Assembly (NCBI GenBank): GCA_025963465.1
Contig: JAOQAP010000242.1
Coordinates: forward strand, 1-36,542
DNA from: Flavipsychrobacter sp.
GTDB taxonomy: Bacteria; Bacteroidota; Bacteroidia; Chitinophagales; Chitinophagaceae
Direction of reading: 5' to 3'
Length of the DNA: 36,542 bases
Below the pieces are notes generated by a model. That model saw only the letters and a program-made list of their open reading frames with translations, did no database searches and had not been told where the DNA came from. Shown piece after piece: positions 1 to 7,962 of the stretch; position 1 is the stretch's first letter; every line of letters starts with the position of its first letter. A program made the translations under genes and the position numbers.

Positions 1-2966
1 CCTGCTTCCGTGTGTATCTCCAGGTTGCTATTAATATCCCTTGCCCTGTACCTCATGTTCTCTATGCCATTATGCACAGATGGGTCTAATGTGTTCATAT
101 CAAAACCTTTACCGTCGTCAGCTATAGTTATTGTATACTTATCTCCTGCATTTTGTATCGTAATTTCAAGTAAACGCGCCTGTGCATATTTAAGGGAGTT
201 GGCTATTGCCTCCTGGCATATCCTGAAAAGGTCAAGTGCTTCAGACGGGCCAAGAATGATATTTGTGCCTATCTGCTCATCAAACACCAGTTCTATTTCA
301 GGATATATCGCTAATTGCTTTTGAATAAAGCCTTTCAGTTTGTCTGCAAATTCTTCCAGTTGTATCTGCTGTTTGTTCAGCGCCCATATGGTCTCACGTA
401 AGGTGGCTATTATATCACGTGCTGCATTATTAACAAACTGAAGCTTCTCTGATTTTTCAATGTCCGTTATCTCTTTTAAAGGGTGCGTTACCCATTCTAT
501 ATTATTGCTGATAAGGCTTAGCTGTGTGCCCACAGTATCATGCAGGTCGCGGGATATACGTTCCCGTTCAAACTGTATCTTCTGTTTCATTTCCAGCGCA
601 TGTATCCTCCGCTTATTCTGCTGGCGCTGCACTAACAATACAATACCTGTAATACCTGCAATAAGCAGCAGTAACATCAATATCCTGAACCACAGCTGTT
701 GCCAGTATGGAGGCACTATCTCAATGACAATAGTAGTAGGTTCGTTTTGCCAGACGCCATCATTATTAGCTGCCTTCACCTTAAAGATATACTTGCCGGG
801 CTGCAATGCCGCATAGCGCGCGAACCGCTTATTACCCTCTGTTATCCATTTCTTATCTACGCCCTCCATCATATAGGCGTATTGATTTTTCGCGGAATTG
901 GTATATTCCAGCGCGGCAAATTCAAAGCTCAGGCTGTTGTCTGTATAAGGCAGGGTAAGTGTATGTATATTCCAGGAAGCAGAATCTGTTTTAAGCGGAA
1001 TGTCAAAAAGTTTTATGCTGGTGATCAGCACGGCAGGTATATTCTTATTATCGAGTATCTCCTCCGGATAGAAAGAGTTGAACCCATTGATGCCACCAAA
1101 GAACAGCTCACCGTCTGCAGCCTTAAAATAAGCCCCGGTATTGAACTCATTAGATTGCAGCCCATCTTCCCTCGTATAATGCCGGAATGACTGTGATGCA
1201 GTTTTGTACACGCTTATACCCTTGTTGTGGCTGAACCACATATTGTTGTCATTGCCCCGAAGGATACCATACACAAAACGATTGCTCAGTCCATTATTTT
1301 CTGTATAGTGCTGCAACACCTTATTATTTGCATCGAGCACATATATGCCCTTTATTGTACCTATCCACATATTACCTGCACCATCCTGGCTGATCGTTTT
1401 TATCAGCTCTGCCTCAGGCAACAATACTTTCCTCACAACTTTTTTTTCTATGCAGTACACACCATAAGTAGTGCCTATCCATATCCCATCTTTATTGTCT
1501 TTAAAGATGCAGGAGAGCCTCTCGTCTTTAAACTGGTGTACAATAGCAGGCTTTACATTGGGCCACGAAGAAATATCAAATGAGACCAGACAGTCATTAT
1601 AGTTGGCATAAATAATACTGCCTGTTTTCAGCAGGAACGGGTAAACATTGGTAATGTGCTCAGCGTTGGGAAATAATTTTTCCAGTGCAGGGGCAAGTGT
1701 ACGCCGTTGACCAGACGATAATGTATATAAGCTGATCTCGCCATTACTTTGAACTACCAGGTTGTTACTATCAACCGCAGATATAGCGTATACGCTATTA
1801 GTGCCTTGCAGTGGTCTGCTGAATATCACCTTCTTTTTCCAGCCATCTTTCCTATCGAAAATATCAAACCCGTTTGCGAAGTATCCGGAGTACAGGTTTT
1901 TGCTGTCAGCATATATTGCCTTTACCAGGTTTCCATCATCGCTGTATGTGGTGTACAGTTTGAAGTACTTATATGGATTCGTCAGTTTTTTTAGCCCGTC
2001 CCCGTTTGTGCCCTGCCACAAATTGCCGGAGCGGTCTTTGTAAATGCATTGTATAAATGAATAAGATCGTTTTTTTCCCTGTTCAAAAGACACTACCTGT
2101 CGCTGCAGCTTCCACGTACGTGTATCGATATACGAAAGACCGATAGCGCTGGATAAGATGACCAATGATGGCGATGCTACCAATACGTCCGTAATATTTA
2201 TTTGTTGCCCTTTACGTAATTCTATAGGTATTGATTTATGCTGCAGGCTGTTTTTATTATAGATGATCAATCCATCGGGCGTGGCGCCCAGTAACTCTGA
2301 ATCATTGAAATTTACTATTCTGAAGTTTGGTTTGGTACATACGGTATCAAAGGTGGAGGTATTGATATTATAAACGTAGGTAGATGATTTATTGCCCGCC
2401 ATCCATATTCTGCCATTAGCTACCAAACCTGTTTGCGAAGCGCTTTGCGCAATATGGCCTTTGTAATATTCATTATTTATTCGCTCCGCTTTATGAGATC
2501 GTTTATCAATTTTTACCAGACCGTAAGAAAGTATGCCGACCCATATATATTGTGCATCTTCCCCAAAAACAACATTGTAATTGGCAGATACGTGCAGATC
2601 CTGGTTGACGAGCACCTGCTGAAAATTGTCTTTTATATAGTTGTACAGGCTAATGCCATTCTGGGAAATGACCCATAAATTACCGATACTATCTACATAG
2701 ATACGGAAGTATATACCACCTACAATGGTAGTAGAATCTGTGGGATTATTTCTGTACACAGTAAAGTTATACCCATCGAAACGGCAAATGCCATCGGCAG
2801 TGCCCATCCAGAGAAAACCATTCTTATCCTGTGTTATATTCCAGATACTGCTTTGAGGCAGGCCTTCGTCGGTACCATAAGAAGTGAAGATGTCATTTTG
2901 TTGTGCATATACCGGCACAGCAAAACAACACACCAGCAACAGGATCTGCAGGAACAGGATACGCAT
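1..2966 (-). CDS. Two-component sensor histidine kinase with Reg_prop beta-propeller and Y_Y_Y domain (3' end outside window)
   Basis: The frame runs open from an ATG at 2966 to the window edge, giving at least 988 residues; the C-terminus is missing, so it cannot be said whether a response-regulator/AraC part follows. Residues 1-21 are a signal peptide ending VYAQQ. About 22-640 holds repeated propeller motifs of the type DKNGFLWMGTADGI and DRSGNLWQGTNGDGL. A Y_Y_Y domain lies at about 673-750, one membrane helix at about 758-779, then a HisKA_3-type dimerisation region with RDLHD, where His809 is the expected phosphorylated residue. The ATPase part shows an N box (QEAIANS, about 923), a G1 box (DDGKGFD, about 950) and a G2-like NGIENMR. 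By family it senses a periplasmic ligand and signals to a cytoplasmic regulator. No paired regulator is visible; it may lie beyond position 1. The start is set by the signal peptide. Confidence 0.93.
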   Translation of the reverse strand, partial: MRILFLQILLLVCCFAVPVYAQQNDIFTSYGTDEGLPQSSIWNITQDKNGFLWMGTADGICRFDGYNFTVYRNNPTDSTTIVGGIYFRIYVDSIGNLWVISQNGISLYNYIKDNFQQVLVNQDLHVSANYNVVFGEDAQYIWVGILSYGLVKIDKRSHKAERINNEYYKGHIAQSASQTGLVANGRIWMAGNKSSTYVYNINTSTFDTVCTKPNFRIVNFNDSELLGATPDGLIIYNKNSLQHKSIPIELRKGQQINITDVLVASPSLVILSSAIGLSYIDTRTWKLQRQVVSFEQGKKRSYSFIQCIYKDRSGNLWQGTNGDGLKKLTNPYKYFKLYTTYSDDGNLVKAIYADSKNLYSGYFANGFDIFDRKDGWKKKVIFSRPLQGTNSVYAISAVDSNNLVVQSNGEISLYTLSSGQRRTLAPALEKLFPNAEHITNVYPFLLKTGSIIYANYNDCLVSFDISSWPNVKPAIVHQFKDERLSCIFKDNKDGIWIGTTYGVYCIEKKVVRKVLLPEAELIKTISQDGAGNMWIGTIKGIYVLDANNKVLQHYTENNGLSNRFVYGILRGNDNNMWFSHNKGISVYKTASQSFRHYTREDGLQSNEFNTGAYFKAADGELFFGGINGFNSFYPEEILDNKNIPAVLITSIKLFDIPLKTDSASWNIHTLTLPYTDNSLSFEFAALEYTNSAKNQYAYMMEGVDKKWITEGNKRFARYAALQPGKYIFKVKAANNDGVWQNEPTTIVIEIVPPYWQQLWFRILMLLLLIAGITGIVLLVQRQQNKRRIHALEMKQKIQFERERISRDLHDTVGTQLSLISNNIEWVTHPLKEITDIEKSEKLQFVNNAARDIIATLRETIWALNKQQIQLEEFADKLKGFIQKQLAIYPEIELVFDEQIGTNIILGPSEALDLFRICQEAIANSLKYAQARLLEITIQNAGDKYTITIADDGKGFDMNTLDPSVHNGIENMRYRARDINSNLEIHTEA

Positions 2967-2994
2967 TCCGATAAAAATAGTATTTATTACGATG

Positions 2995-3023
2995 CGAAAG
3001 TAGTAAAACCAATACAGCACAAA
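2995..3023 (-). promoter_or_regulatory. Candidate Bacteroidota promoter of the sensor kinase
   Basis: Read on the minus strand, TTTG (3023-3020) is followed after 17 bases by TACTTTCG (3002-2995), one mismatch from the Bacteroidota -7 consensus TAnnTTTG. It lies about 30 bases upstream of the kinase ATG. Assigned by motif and spacing only. Confidence 0.35.
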
Positions 3024-3120
3024 ATACCGCATTTGCTGTATTGTGCCGGCTAAAAGTGGAGATGCCGGAGGGATAGCTCAATGGAAATGAACAACATATG
3101 GCTAGCCGCAAACTGATACG

Positions 3121-3138
3121 CCCCTGCTTTGGCAGGGG
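3121..3138 (-). terminator. Hairpin terminator after the small membrane protein
   Basis: CCCCTGC and GCAGGGG form a perfect 7-bp stem with a four-base loop. It lies 25 bases past the stop of the minus-strand gene at 3163-3360. The following T tract is weak, so termination strength is uncertain. Confidence 0.5.
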
Positions 3139-3162
3139 TGTTGTCATTTAAGACCTTAAAGG

Positions 3163-3360
3163 TCAGAACTTAAAAGAAACGATCTTTGAAATAGCGTTCT
3201 TGGCGTCAAAACTGGAAAATTTATCCCTGTTGCTTAAAGCCACACCAGCCACCATCAGTATCAAAGATGCTCCTACTATTACCCTTTGTGTCAAAATAGC
3301 CTGCTCGTGAGGCCGGTATGTTTTTCTGATCATATGCGTGTGATTGAGTAGTTTCTGCAA
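3163..3360 (-). CDS. Small single-pass membrane protein, unknown function
   Basis: A 65-residue reading frame. It has a hydrophilic N-terminal part with RKTYRPHEQAI, one hydrophobic segment (VIVGASLILMVAGVAL, about residues 27-43) and a basic/polar tail ending SKF, so it looks like a small inner-membrane protein. I do not recognise a family with certainty. A second in-frame ATG at 3333 (MIRKTYR) would give a 56-residue protein and is a plausible alternative start. It is flanked by its own terminator-like hairpin on the 3' side (3121-3138) and by the terminator of the next small gene upstream, so it is probably transcribed alone. Confidence 0.5.
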   Translation of the reverse strand: MQKLLNHTHMIRKTYRPHEQAILTQRVIVGASLILMVAGVALSNRDKFSSFDAKNAISKIVSFKF

Positions 3361-3398
3361 TTTCTATGTACAAGAATCATGCCGTAAAACAAATAAGC

Positions 3399-3440
3399 AA
3401 TAAAGGGTAACCTAAGCGTAATACCCGGCAACCCTTTATT
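3399..3440 (-). terminator. Terminator after the small charged protein
   Basis: AATAAAGGGT (3399-3408) and ACCCTTTATT (3431-3440) are perfect 10-bp inverted repeats separated by 22 bases. On the minus strand the stem is followed by a T-rich stretch (GCTTATTTGTTTT), as expected of an intrinsic terminator just past the stop at 3456. Confidence 0.6.
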
Positions 3441-3455
3441 ACTATTTCAAGTTAC

Positions 3456-3614
3456 TTAATGCCGTTTTGGCTTCCTGGCGGGCTTATTGTCATTTTCTTT
3501 AAAGCCTGCTTCCTTTTCCTTGCGGCTGTCCATATCATCACGTATGTCAGGGCGGGGTGTATTTACGTGGCCCTGTTTGCTCTGGCGGCTTTCTTCTTTT
3601 CTTGAATTTTTCAT
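3456..3614 (-). CDS. 52-residue highly charged small protein
   Basis: ATG at 3614, TAA at 3458-3456. The product is very hydrophilic and basic: it starts MKNSRKEESRQ, has a central DIRDDMDSRKEKE and ends KPARKPKRH. There is no signal peptide, membrane segment or cysteine. The composition resembles the small disordered proteins common in Bacteroidota that often get a general-stress-type annotation, but I cannot name a family. Support for it being real: codon use is normal for the region, a strong stem-loop terminator follows at 3399-3440, and there is no competing gene on the opposite strand. It lies between the small membrane protein and the broken subtilase, all on the minus strand. Confidence 0.6.
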   Translation of the reverse strand: MKNSRKEESRQSKQGHVNTPRPDIRDDMDSRKEKEAGFKENDNKPARKPKRH

Positions 3615-3710
3615 ACAATTAAAGGTTTGCTGTATGCATACAAAAAGCGTTCCGCCAAAACAAAAACGCCTCCCGATCCGGAAGGCGCTTCAGATATTTT
3701 AAAATACAAC

Positions 3711-5984
3711 CTATTTGATCAATGTCTTTATCTCGGTACTGCCACCTAAAGAAGCAACCACTTTTACAAAGTAAACACCCTTTGCCACCTCCGGCAGCGA
3801 CATAGCGCTGTGGTTGTAGCCCTTGTTTACCTGCCATGGTTTCATGCATACCAGTGCGCCCACCTCGTTATACACATACACGTTCAGGCGCTGTGCTTCT
3901 TTGCCGGTATAGTCCAGCGAAAAACTGCCGTCATTAGGATTGGGAAACAATGCACAATTCAGCTTACCTGCAGAAAGCATAGGTACGGAAATAGTAGCAT
4001 CCTGCACGGCCAGCTTCAGCGCACCATAAGCGTTTATCTTGCCATGGCCCCAGTCGTTGGTACCTGCAGTGGGCAAGGTGCCAGTATATACGTCTACGAT
4101 TGCTGTCCTGAAGATATAGTCCTTCACCTGCGCGGGGTCCAGCGCAGGATTGACCTGCAGCAGCAAAGCTACTATACCCGAAGCAGCCGGTGCGGATGCT
4201 GATGTACCTGAAAACTCTGCATAGTAGTAATTTTTGCTTGACGCCGGATCTGTGTACTTGAACACTACACTGGAGCTGCTGGCACCGCTTTCTGTATAGT
4301 CAGCATCATTAGAATTGGTAGCAGTAGCTATTGTCATGCCCGGCGCATTAATGTCCGGCTTTATACGGCCGTCTATCATAGGGCCACGGCTGGAAAAGGG
4401 CACAAGTTTATTATTCCCCACATACCCTGAATAAGACCTGCCCGTGCCATTCACATCAACATAAGTATTCTTGGAACAGTAGGCCCCAACCAGCAATACA
4501 GAGTTGGCGCTGCCCATATCACTTACCGTAGTAATGGTATTGCCGCTTACAGCTGTAGGATCTGACAGGCTGTCGAATGTGCTCTGGAACTTGTATGGAA
4601 AGCCGTAATAGTAATACTCGTCCCACATATCTATAGAACCATCATCACCCTTTACAGTAACACCTATGCTATCTGTCGCCTTGTTATACAGGTTCACGGT
4701 TATCCTTGGCTTGCCATTTTCTTCTGCTGCCGAGGTAATGTATTCCACAAAGCAGGTATCCAGGCCATTGTCGCCTACCAGGAAGGTGTCTTTGATCTGG
4801 TCATTGATACACATAAAGTCGGTTGTCTGTCCTGCTACGCCATTGTGATACAGTGTTGTGCGGGCGCAAAATGTCTTGGATGCCTGTCCCCATATATCTA
4901 CCCATGTACGGCGGTATGTGTAGGGACTGAATGTGAGGTAAGTGCTGATCTGGTCGCCGGGAGACTTGAATGTTTTGGACAGGAGTATCTTATCTGTACC
5001 CTCATTACCTGCGCTCATTACTATTATCTTACCGGGGCCGGACAATGATTCGCAGGCCTGGTTGAACAATGAAGTACCATCATGCTAGCCCGACTGTGAG
5101 CCCCAGCTGATGTTGACCACCGCAGGCTTACCTACAGAATGTGCGTAATTAAAGATATAAGCTACCCCATCGAGAAAGTCGGAGAAACTGCCCTCCATCC
5201 ACTGGCCGCCTATAGAATCGCGCCTTACGCCTACCAGCGCTATATCTGCCGCATAGGCCATACCACGATATTTATTGCCGGGGCCGCCAAAGCCTGAGCC
5301 TGCTGCCATGCCCGCTGTGCCTGAGCCATGTGTTTGTACCGCATTATCAGTAAGCGCAGCTTTTATGGCATTGGTATCGGTTATCTCTTTACCATAGCTG
5401 TAACCTGTGGGCGGTGTGCCCGTGCTGTTCATTTCCCATACGGTCTTTATTCTGTAGCCGGCACCTGTGGTATCGTAAAAAGTAGGATGGTTGTAATCGA
5501 ATCCAAAGTCGATAACACCTACTACTACCCCTTCGCCGCTATAACCCTTTGGGAGGCCATAGCCTGCCTGTGCAGAATCTACACGGGTGGTCTTGCGGGC
5601 TACGTTCAGGTCTTTCTTTACCGGCTCGTCCAGCTGTATGTAACTGATGCCGTCCAGTTTGGTAAAAGGCACAACGTTTTCCATAGGCACCTTTACCGTC
5701 CATATCTTTCCTGCCTTAGTACCTACAAATGCGCCTAAGTCTTTCAGCCCTTCTGCGGCTACTTCAGCATCACTTACTTTTATCAGTGCGCTCAGGTATA
5801 CCTTACCATCTGGGCGCTTGTTGTATATATAGCCCGGTATCTTTTCCCCCTGCTGTGTTTTGCGTACCTGCTGCAGGTAATGACGGGTGAGCGGAGATAA
5901 TTTAGGCGTAGTAGCCTGCCTTGCCTGCTGTGCGGTAGCTGCAAAGCAAACAAATAGTAGTAATACAAATGAAAATTTCCTCAT
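3711..5984 (-). pseudogene. T9SS-secreted S8 subtilisin-like serine protease, interrupted by an in-frame TAG
   Basis: One continuous reading frame of 758 codons broken only by a TAG at 5087-5085 (codon 300). Upstream: ATG at 5984, signal peptide ending FAATAQQ, a pro-region, catalytic Asp159 (VGVIDFGFDYNHP) and His219 (THGSGTAG). Downstream in the same frame: oxyanion Asn327 (SAGNEG) and catalytic Ser595 (SGTSASAPA), then a T9SS type A sorting domain (FPNPNDGSFSLDY near the C-terminus, ending TLIK). The amber lies between SWGSQSG and HDGTSLF, a stretch that is normally continuous in these proteases, so one base change from a sense codon explains it. The downstream half could start at TTG 5069 but would lack Asp and His. 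The gene's own natural stop is also TAG, so reassignment of TAG is unlikely. Nonsense mutation, strain variation or sequencing error are all possible. Confidence 0.85.
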
Positions 5985-6085
5985 ACTCAAAGTTACTTAA
6001 TCTGGGTCAGAATTAAAGTTAGTCTGAATCATAATTTTCAGGATTTGAGAATTTTCAGAATGGAACCTGGGGAATTTAGCCCGAA

Positions 6086-6134
6086 GTGTTCAGGTGTTTA
6101 GCGTTAAGTGTGTAAACGGGCTGAACAGTAACGC
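6086..6134. repeat. GTTCAG...CTGAAC intergenic repeat, copy 1
   Basis: Contains GTGTTCAGGTGTTTAG followed by AAGTGTGTAAACGGG and CTGAACAGTAACGC. The outer GTTCAG and CTGAAC pair as an inverted repeat. It lies between the divergent subtilase and cupin genes. Related copies are at 7171, 9112, 10834 and 12234. Confidence 0.6.
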
Positions 6135-6235
6135 ATTAAGTCGTGGCGGCATAATTTTGATATATTAATTCCACTTTAATTTCTAAGTAGGGTAACTTTA
6201 CTGTTGTATGTAGGTCTCTGCTAAAACAATTAACT

Positions 6236-6631
6236 ATGCAAATAACAAAAGTAGGATCCAGGCCTTCTGTTAAAGGGCCGGAAGATTGGTTTACCGGGGC
6301 TGTGCGCATTGATCCCTTATTTGAACCGAATGAGGCAAGACGCAGTGCGGCGGCAAGCGTAACATTTGAGCCCGGAGCAAGAACAGCATGGCATACTCAC
6401 CCGCTCGGGCAGACGCTAATTATAACCGCAGGTTGTGGTTGGGTACAAAAAGAAGGAGGGCCGGTTGAGGTGGTCCACCCCGGAGATATTGTGTGGTTTG
6501 AGGCAAACGAAAAACACTGGCATGGTGCTACTGCCACTAATGGTATGACCCATATAGCCATACAAGAGAACCTGGACGGTAAAGTAGTGGATTGGATGGA
6601 ACAGGTAACTGATGAGCAGTATAAAAAGTAA
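6236..6631 (+). CDS. Cupin protein similar to manganese-dependent (R)-hydroxynitrile lyases (GtHNL-type)
   Basis: 131 residues, a single small cupin. The text closely follows the Granulicella-type cupin hydroxynitrile lyases: [17 protein letters not shown] at the N-terminus, [20 protein letters not shown] in the middle, HWHGA and [14 protein letters not shown] at the end. The metal ligands expected for the family are present: His53, His55, Gln59 and His94; Ala40, Val42, His106 and Gln110, which line the active site in that enzyme, are also conserved. The family members are cytoplasmic and bind Mn or Fe; activity on mandelonitrile is known for some, but the natural role is not settled, so a general cupin annotation is safer. 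A near-consensus -7 box (TAACTTTA, 6193-6200) and an exact TAATTTTG (6152-6159) lie upstream. The VOC gene follows 149 bases later on the same strand. Confidence 0.88.
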   Translation: MQITKVGSRPSVKGPEDWFTGAVRIDPLFEPNEARRSAAASVTFEPGARTAWHTHPLGQTLIITAGCGWVQKEGGPVEVVHPGDIVWFEANEKHWHGATATNGMTHIAIQENLDGKVVDWMEQVTDEQYKK

Positions 6632-6639
6632 GGAAGGTC

Positions 6640-6780
6640 ATGAGAAGCACTATCGCATTATTACTGCTTTCGCGGTGATCAGTTGCAACAACAATAAACC
6701 CGGGAATAAAATGTCCTTAAAGAATGATACTGTTTCAGACCAACACGAAAAACAAAATACCTTTATAAAAACAGAACACC
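6640..6780 (+). pseudogene. Possible remnant of a small lipoprotein, frameshifted
   Basis: ATG at 6640 follows a purine-rich GGAAGG and reads MRSTIALLLLSR, then hits TGA at 6676. In another frame the sequence continues VISCNNNKPGNKM, which looks like the end of a lipoprotein signal with its lipobox Cys and polar tether. Joining the two frames gives a typical lipoprotein start, so a small indel near 6670 is likely. The rest (about 30 residues, polar) runs into the VOC gene. It could equally be a chance reading. Confidence 0.3.
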
Positions 6781-7170
6781 ATGCAACCGAAAATGATATG
6801 GGCCAACCTGGCCGTAGACAACCTGGAGCGGACAACAAAATTCTATGCCGACCTCGGCTTTAAGGCTAATGGCGCACCTAACGACCAGCTGACGAGTTTT
6901 ATTGTTGGAGACAAAGGCTTCGTGATACACTTCTTCTTAAAGGAAGTATTGGCATCTAATATGAAGATGGAGATAGTGGATGCACGGCCTGCAGCGGAGA
7001 TACTGTTTACCATATCTGCAGAAAGCAGGCAACAGACCGACGAGTGGGCAACAGAAGTAACAAAAGCGGGAGGAACATTACTTTCTCAACCGGAAGCATT
7101 TGGCGATGGTTATTACGGCTTTATGTTTGCCGACCCTGACGGGCACCGGTACAATGCGTTTCACATGTAG
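6781..7170 (+). CDS. VOC superfamily (glyoxalase/bleomycin-resistance-like) protein
   Basis: 129 residues, the usual length of a single VOC domain with two beta-alpha-beta-beta-beta units. Unit 1 starts KMIWANLAVDNLERTTKFYADLGF, unit 2 contains GGTLLSQPEAFGDGYYGFMFADPDGHRYNAFHM, with the typical DPDGH near the end. The variant belongs to the PhnB/YkcA-like VOC proteins of unknown substrate; a metal-dependent or binding role cannot be decided. An alternative ATG lies four codons in (MIWANL). A near-consensus -7 box TACCTTTA (6758-6765) lies 15 bases before the ATG, so it can be transcribed on its own. A repeat copy begins at the base right after its TAG stop. Confidence 0.88.
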   Translation: MQPKMIWANLAVDNLERTTKFYADLGFKANGAPNDQLTSFIVGDKGFVIHFFLKEVLASNMKMEIVDARPAAEILFTISAESRQQTDEWATEVTKAGGTLLSQPEAFGDGYYGFMFADPDGHRYNAFHM

Positions 7171-7225
7171 CGTTCAGGTGTTCGTTTTGTTCAGGGTGTT
7201 AAGTGCTATACGGCTGAACACTTGT
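7171..7225. repeat. GTTCAG...CTGAAC intergenic repeat, copy 2
   Basis: Begins at the first base after the VOC stop codon. Contains GTTCAGGTGTTCG, then GTTCAGGGTGTTAAGTG and CTGAACACTT. GTTCAG pairs with CTGAAC and AAGTG with CACTT, so a small hairpin can form. Confidence 0.6.
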
Positions 7226-7255
7226 AGTATTGGGAGAGCGTGACGTACTGCCTGC

Positions 7256-7290
7256 CTGCATGCAGCGGAGTCCTTGAAAAAGGAGACTCC
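7256..7290. other. Palindrome and hairpin between VOC and DinB genes
   Basis: CTGCATGCAG (7256-7265) is a perfect palindrome. It is followed at once by GGAGTC (7267-7272) and GACTCC (7285-7290), whose inner CCTT/AAGG can also pair. There is no T tract, so it is not clearly a terminator. Role unknown. Confidence 0.35.
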
Positions 7291-7344
7291 ACCGGGACAT
7301 AGTACCTTTACGAAATAAGAAAAGTTTAAAAGATACGCTGCAAT

Positions 7345-7821
7345 ATGCAAGTTTATGCTGCTCTTACTGACAGGTTAAAAACACAACACCTGGCCATTGA
7401 AAATATTCTGTTGACAACTACTGCCAACCGGGTGGTCATAAAGCCCGAACCAGATAAATGGAGTATTCATGACAACATTGCTCATTTAGCAAAGTACCAA
7501 CCGGTTTTCAGCGACAGGATCAGCCGGATATTACTGGAGGATGAACCATTTTTTGACAGGTATGTGGCGGAACTCGATCCGGAGTTTGAAAACTACCGGG
7601 CTTTGGATACAGACATCTTACTGAAACAATTAAATGAGGACAGGAAGAAGATATATGATCTGATAACCACCCTGGATGATGCCAGACTAAACAGGACCGG
7701 CATACACAAAAAATACGGCTCTTTAACTATTGTTCAATGGACAGAGTTTTTTCTTTTACATGAAGCGCATCATATCTTCACGATCTTCCGGTTGGCATAC
7801 GATAGCGATCTTCCGGAATGA
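7345..7821 (+). CDS. DinB superfamily protein (DinB_2-like four-helix bundle)
   Basis: 158 residues, the normal size of a DinB-like domain. The three-histidine metal site is visible: His47 in SIHDNIAHLAKYQ and the pair His139 and His143 in FFLLHEAHHIFTI. The N-terminal KPEPDKWSIHDNIAHL is the family signature. Members bind Ni, Zn or Fe and act as thiol-dependent transferases or as stress proteins; the substrate cannot be inferred here. ATG at 7345 has TACCTTTA (7303-7310), near the -7 consensus, 34 bases upstream. The gene sits among the isolated small genes of the 6-13 kb patch. Confidence 0.88.
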   Translation: MQVYAALTDRLKTQHLAIENILLTTTANRVVIKPEPDKWSIHDNIAHLAKYQPVFSDRISRILLEDEPFFDRYVAELDPEFENYRALDTDILLKQLNEDRKKIYDLITTLDDARLNRTGIHKKYGSLTIVQWTEFFLLHEAHHIFTIFRLAYDSDLPE

Positions 7822-7913
7822 ACTGCTTTCCACCTGCTTCACGAACATCTGCAATAATACCTGGCAACAGACCAGTTACACAATAAGGCTGAACTCTTAT
7901 TTCTTCAATTCTT

Positions 7914-7944
7914 TTTGATAAACTAAAAATATAGTTTAGCTTTG
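7914..7944 (+). promoter_or_regulatory. Promoter of the stand-alone propeller gene
   Basis: TTTG (7914-7917), 19 bases, then TAGCTTTG (7937-7944): exact matches to the Bacteroidota -33 and -7 elements at the right spacing. The ATG is 18 bases further on at 7963. Confidence 0.6.
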
Positions 7945-7960
7945 AACTATAATTATAGTT
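7920..7960. promoter_or_regulatory. Candidate operator palindromes overlapping the promoter
   Basis: AACTATAATTATAGTT (7945-7960) is a perfect 16-bp palindrome at the expected transcription start. AAACTA (7920-7925) and TAGTTT (7932-7937) form a second inverted pair inside the promoter spacer. The half-site TATAGTT/AACTATA thus occurs three times around the -7 box, the arrangement expected of a dimeric repressor site. The regulator is unknown. Confidence 0.5.
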
Positions 7961-7962
7961 TC

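Noticed and set aside
460-2678. Several plus-strand open frames over the first 2.7 kb
   Set aside because: The minus strand carries one continuous kinase frame with clear domains across the same stretch.
3487-3702. Plus-strand frame of 71 residues opposite the small charged protein
   Set aside because: It overlaps the 52-residue minus gene, which has a start, typical composition and a terminator.
3711-5984. TAG reassigned to an amino acid in this organism
   Set aside because: TAG ends several intact genes here (VOC, propeller, and the protease itself), so it works as a stop.
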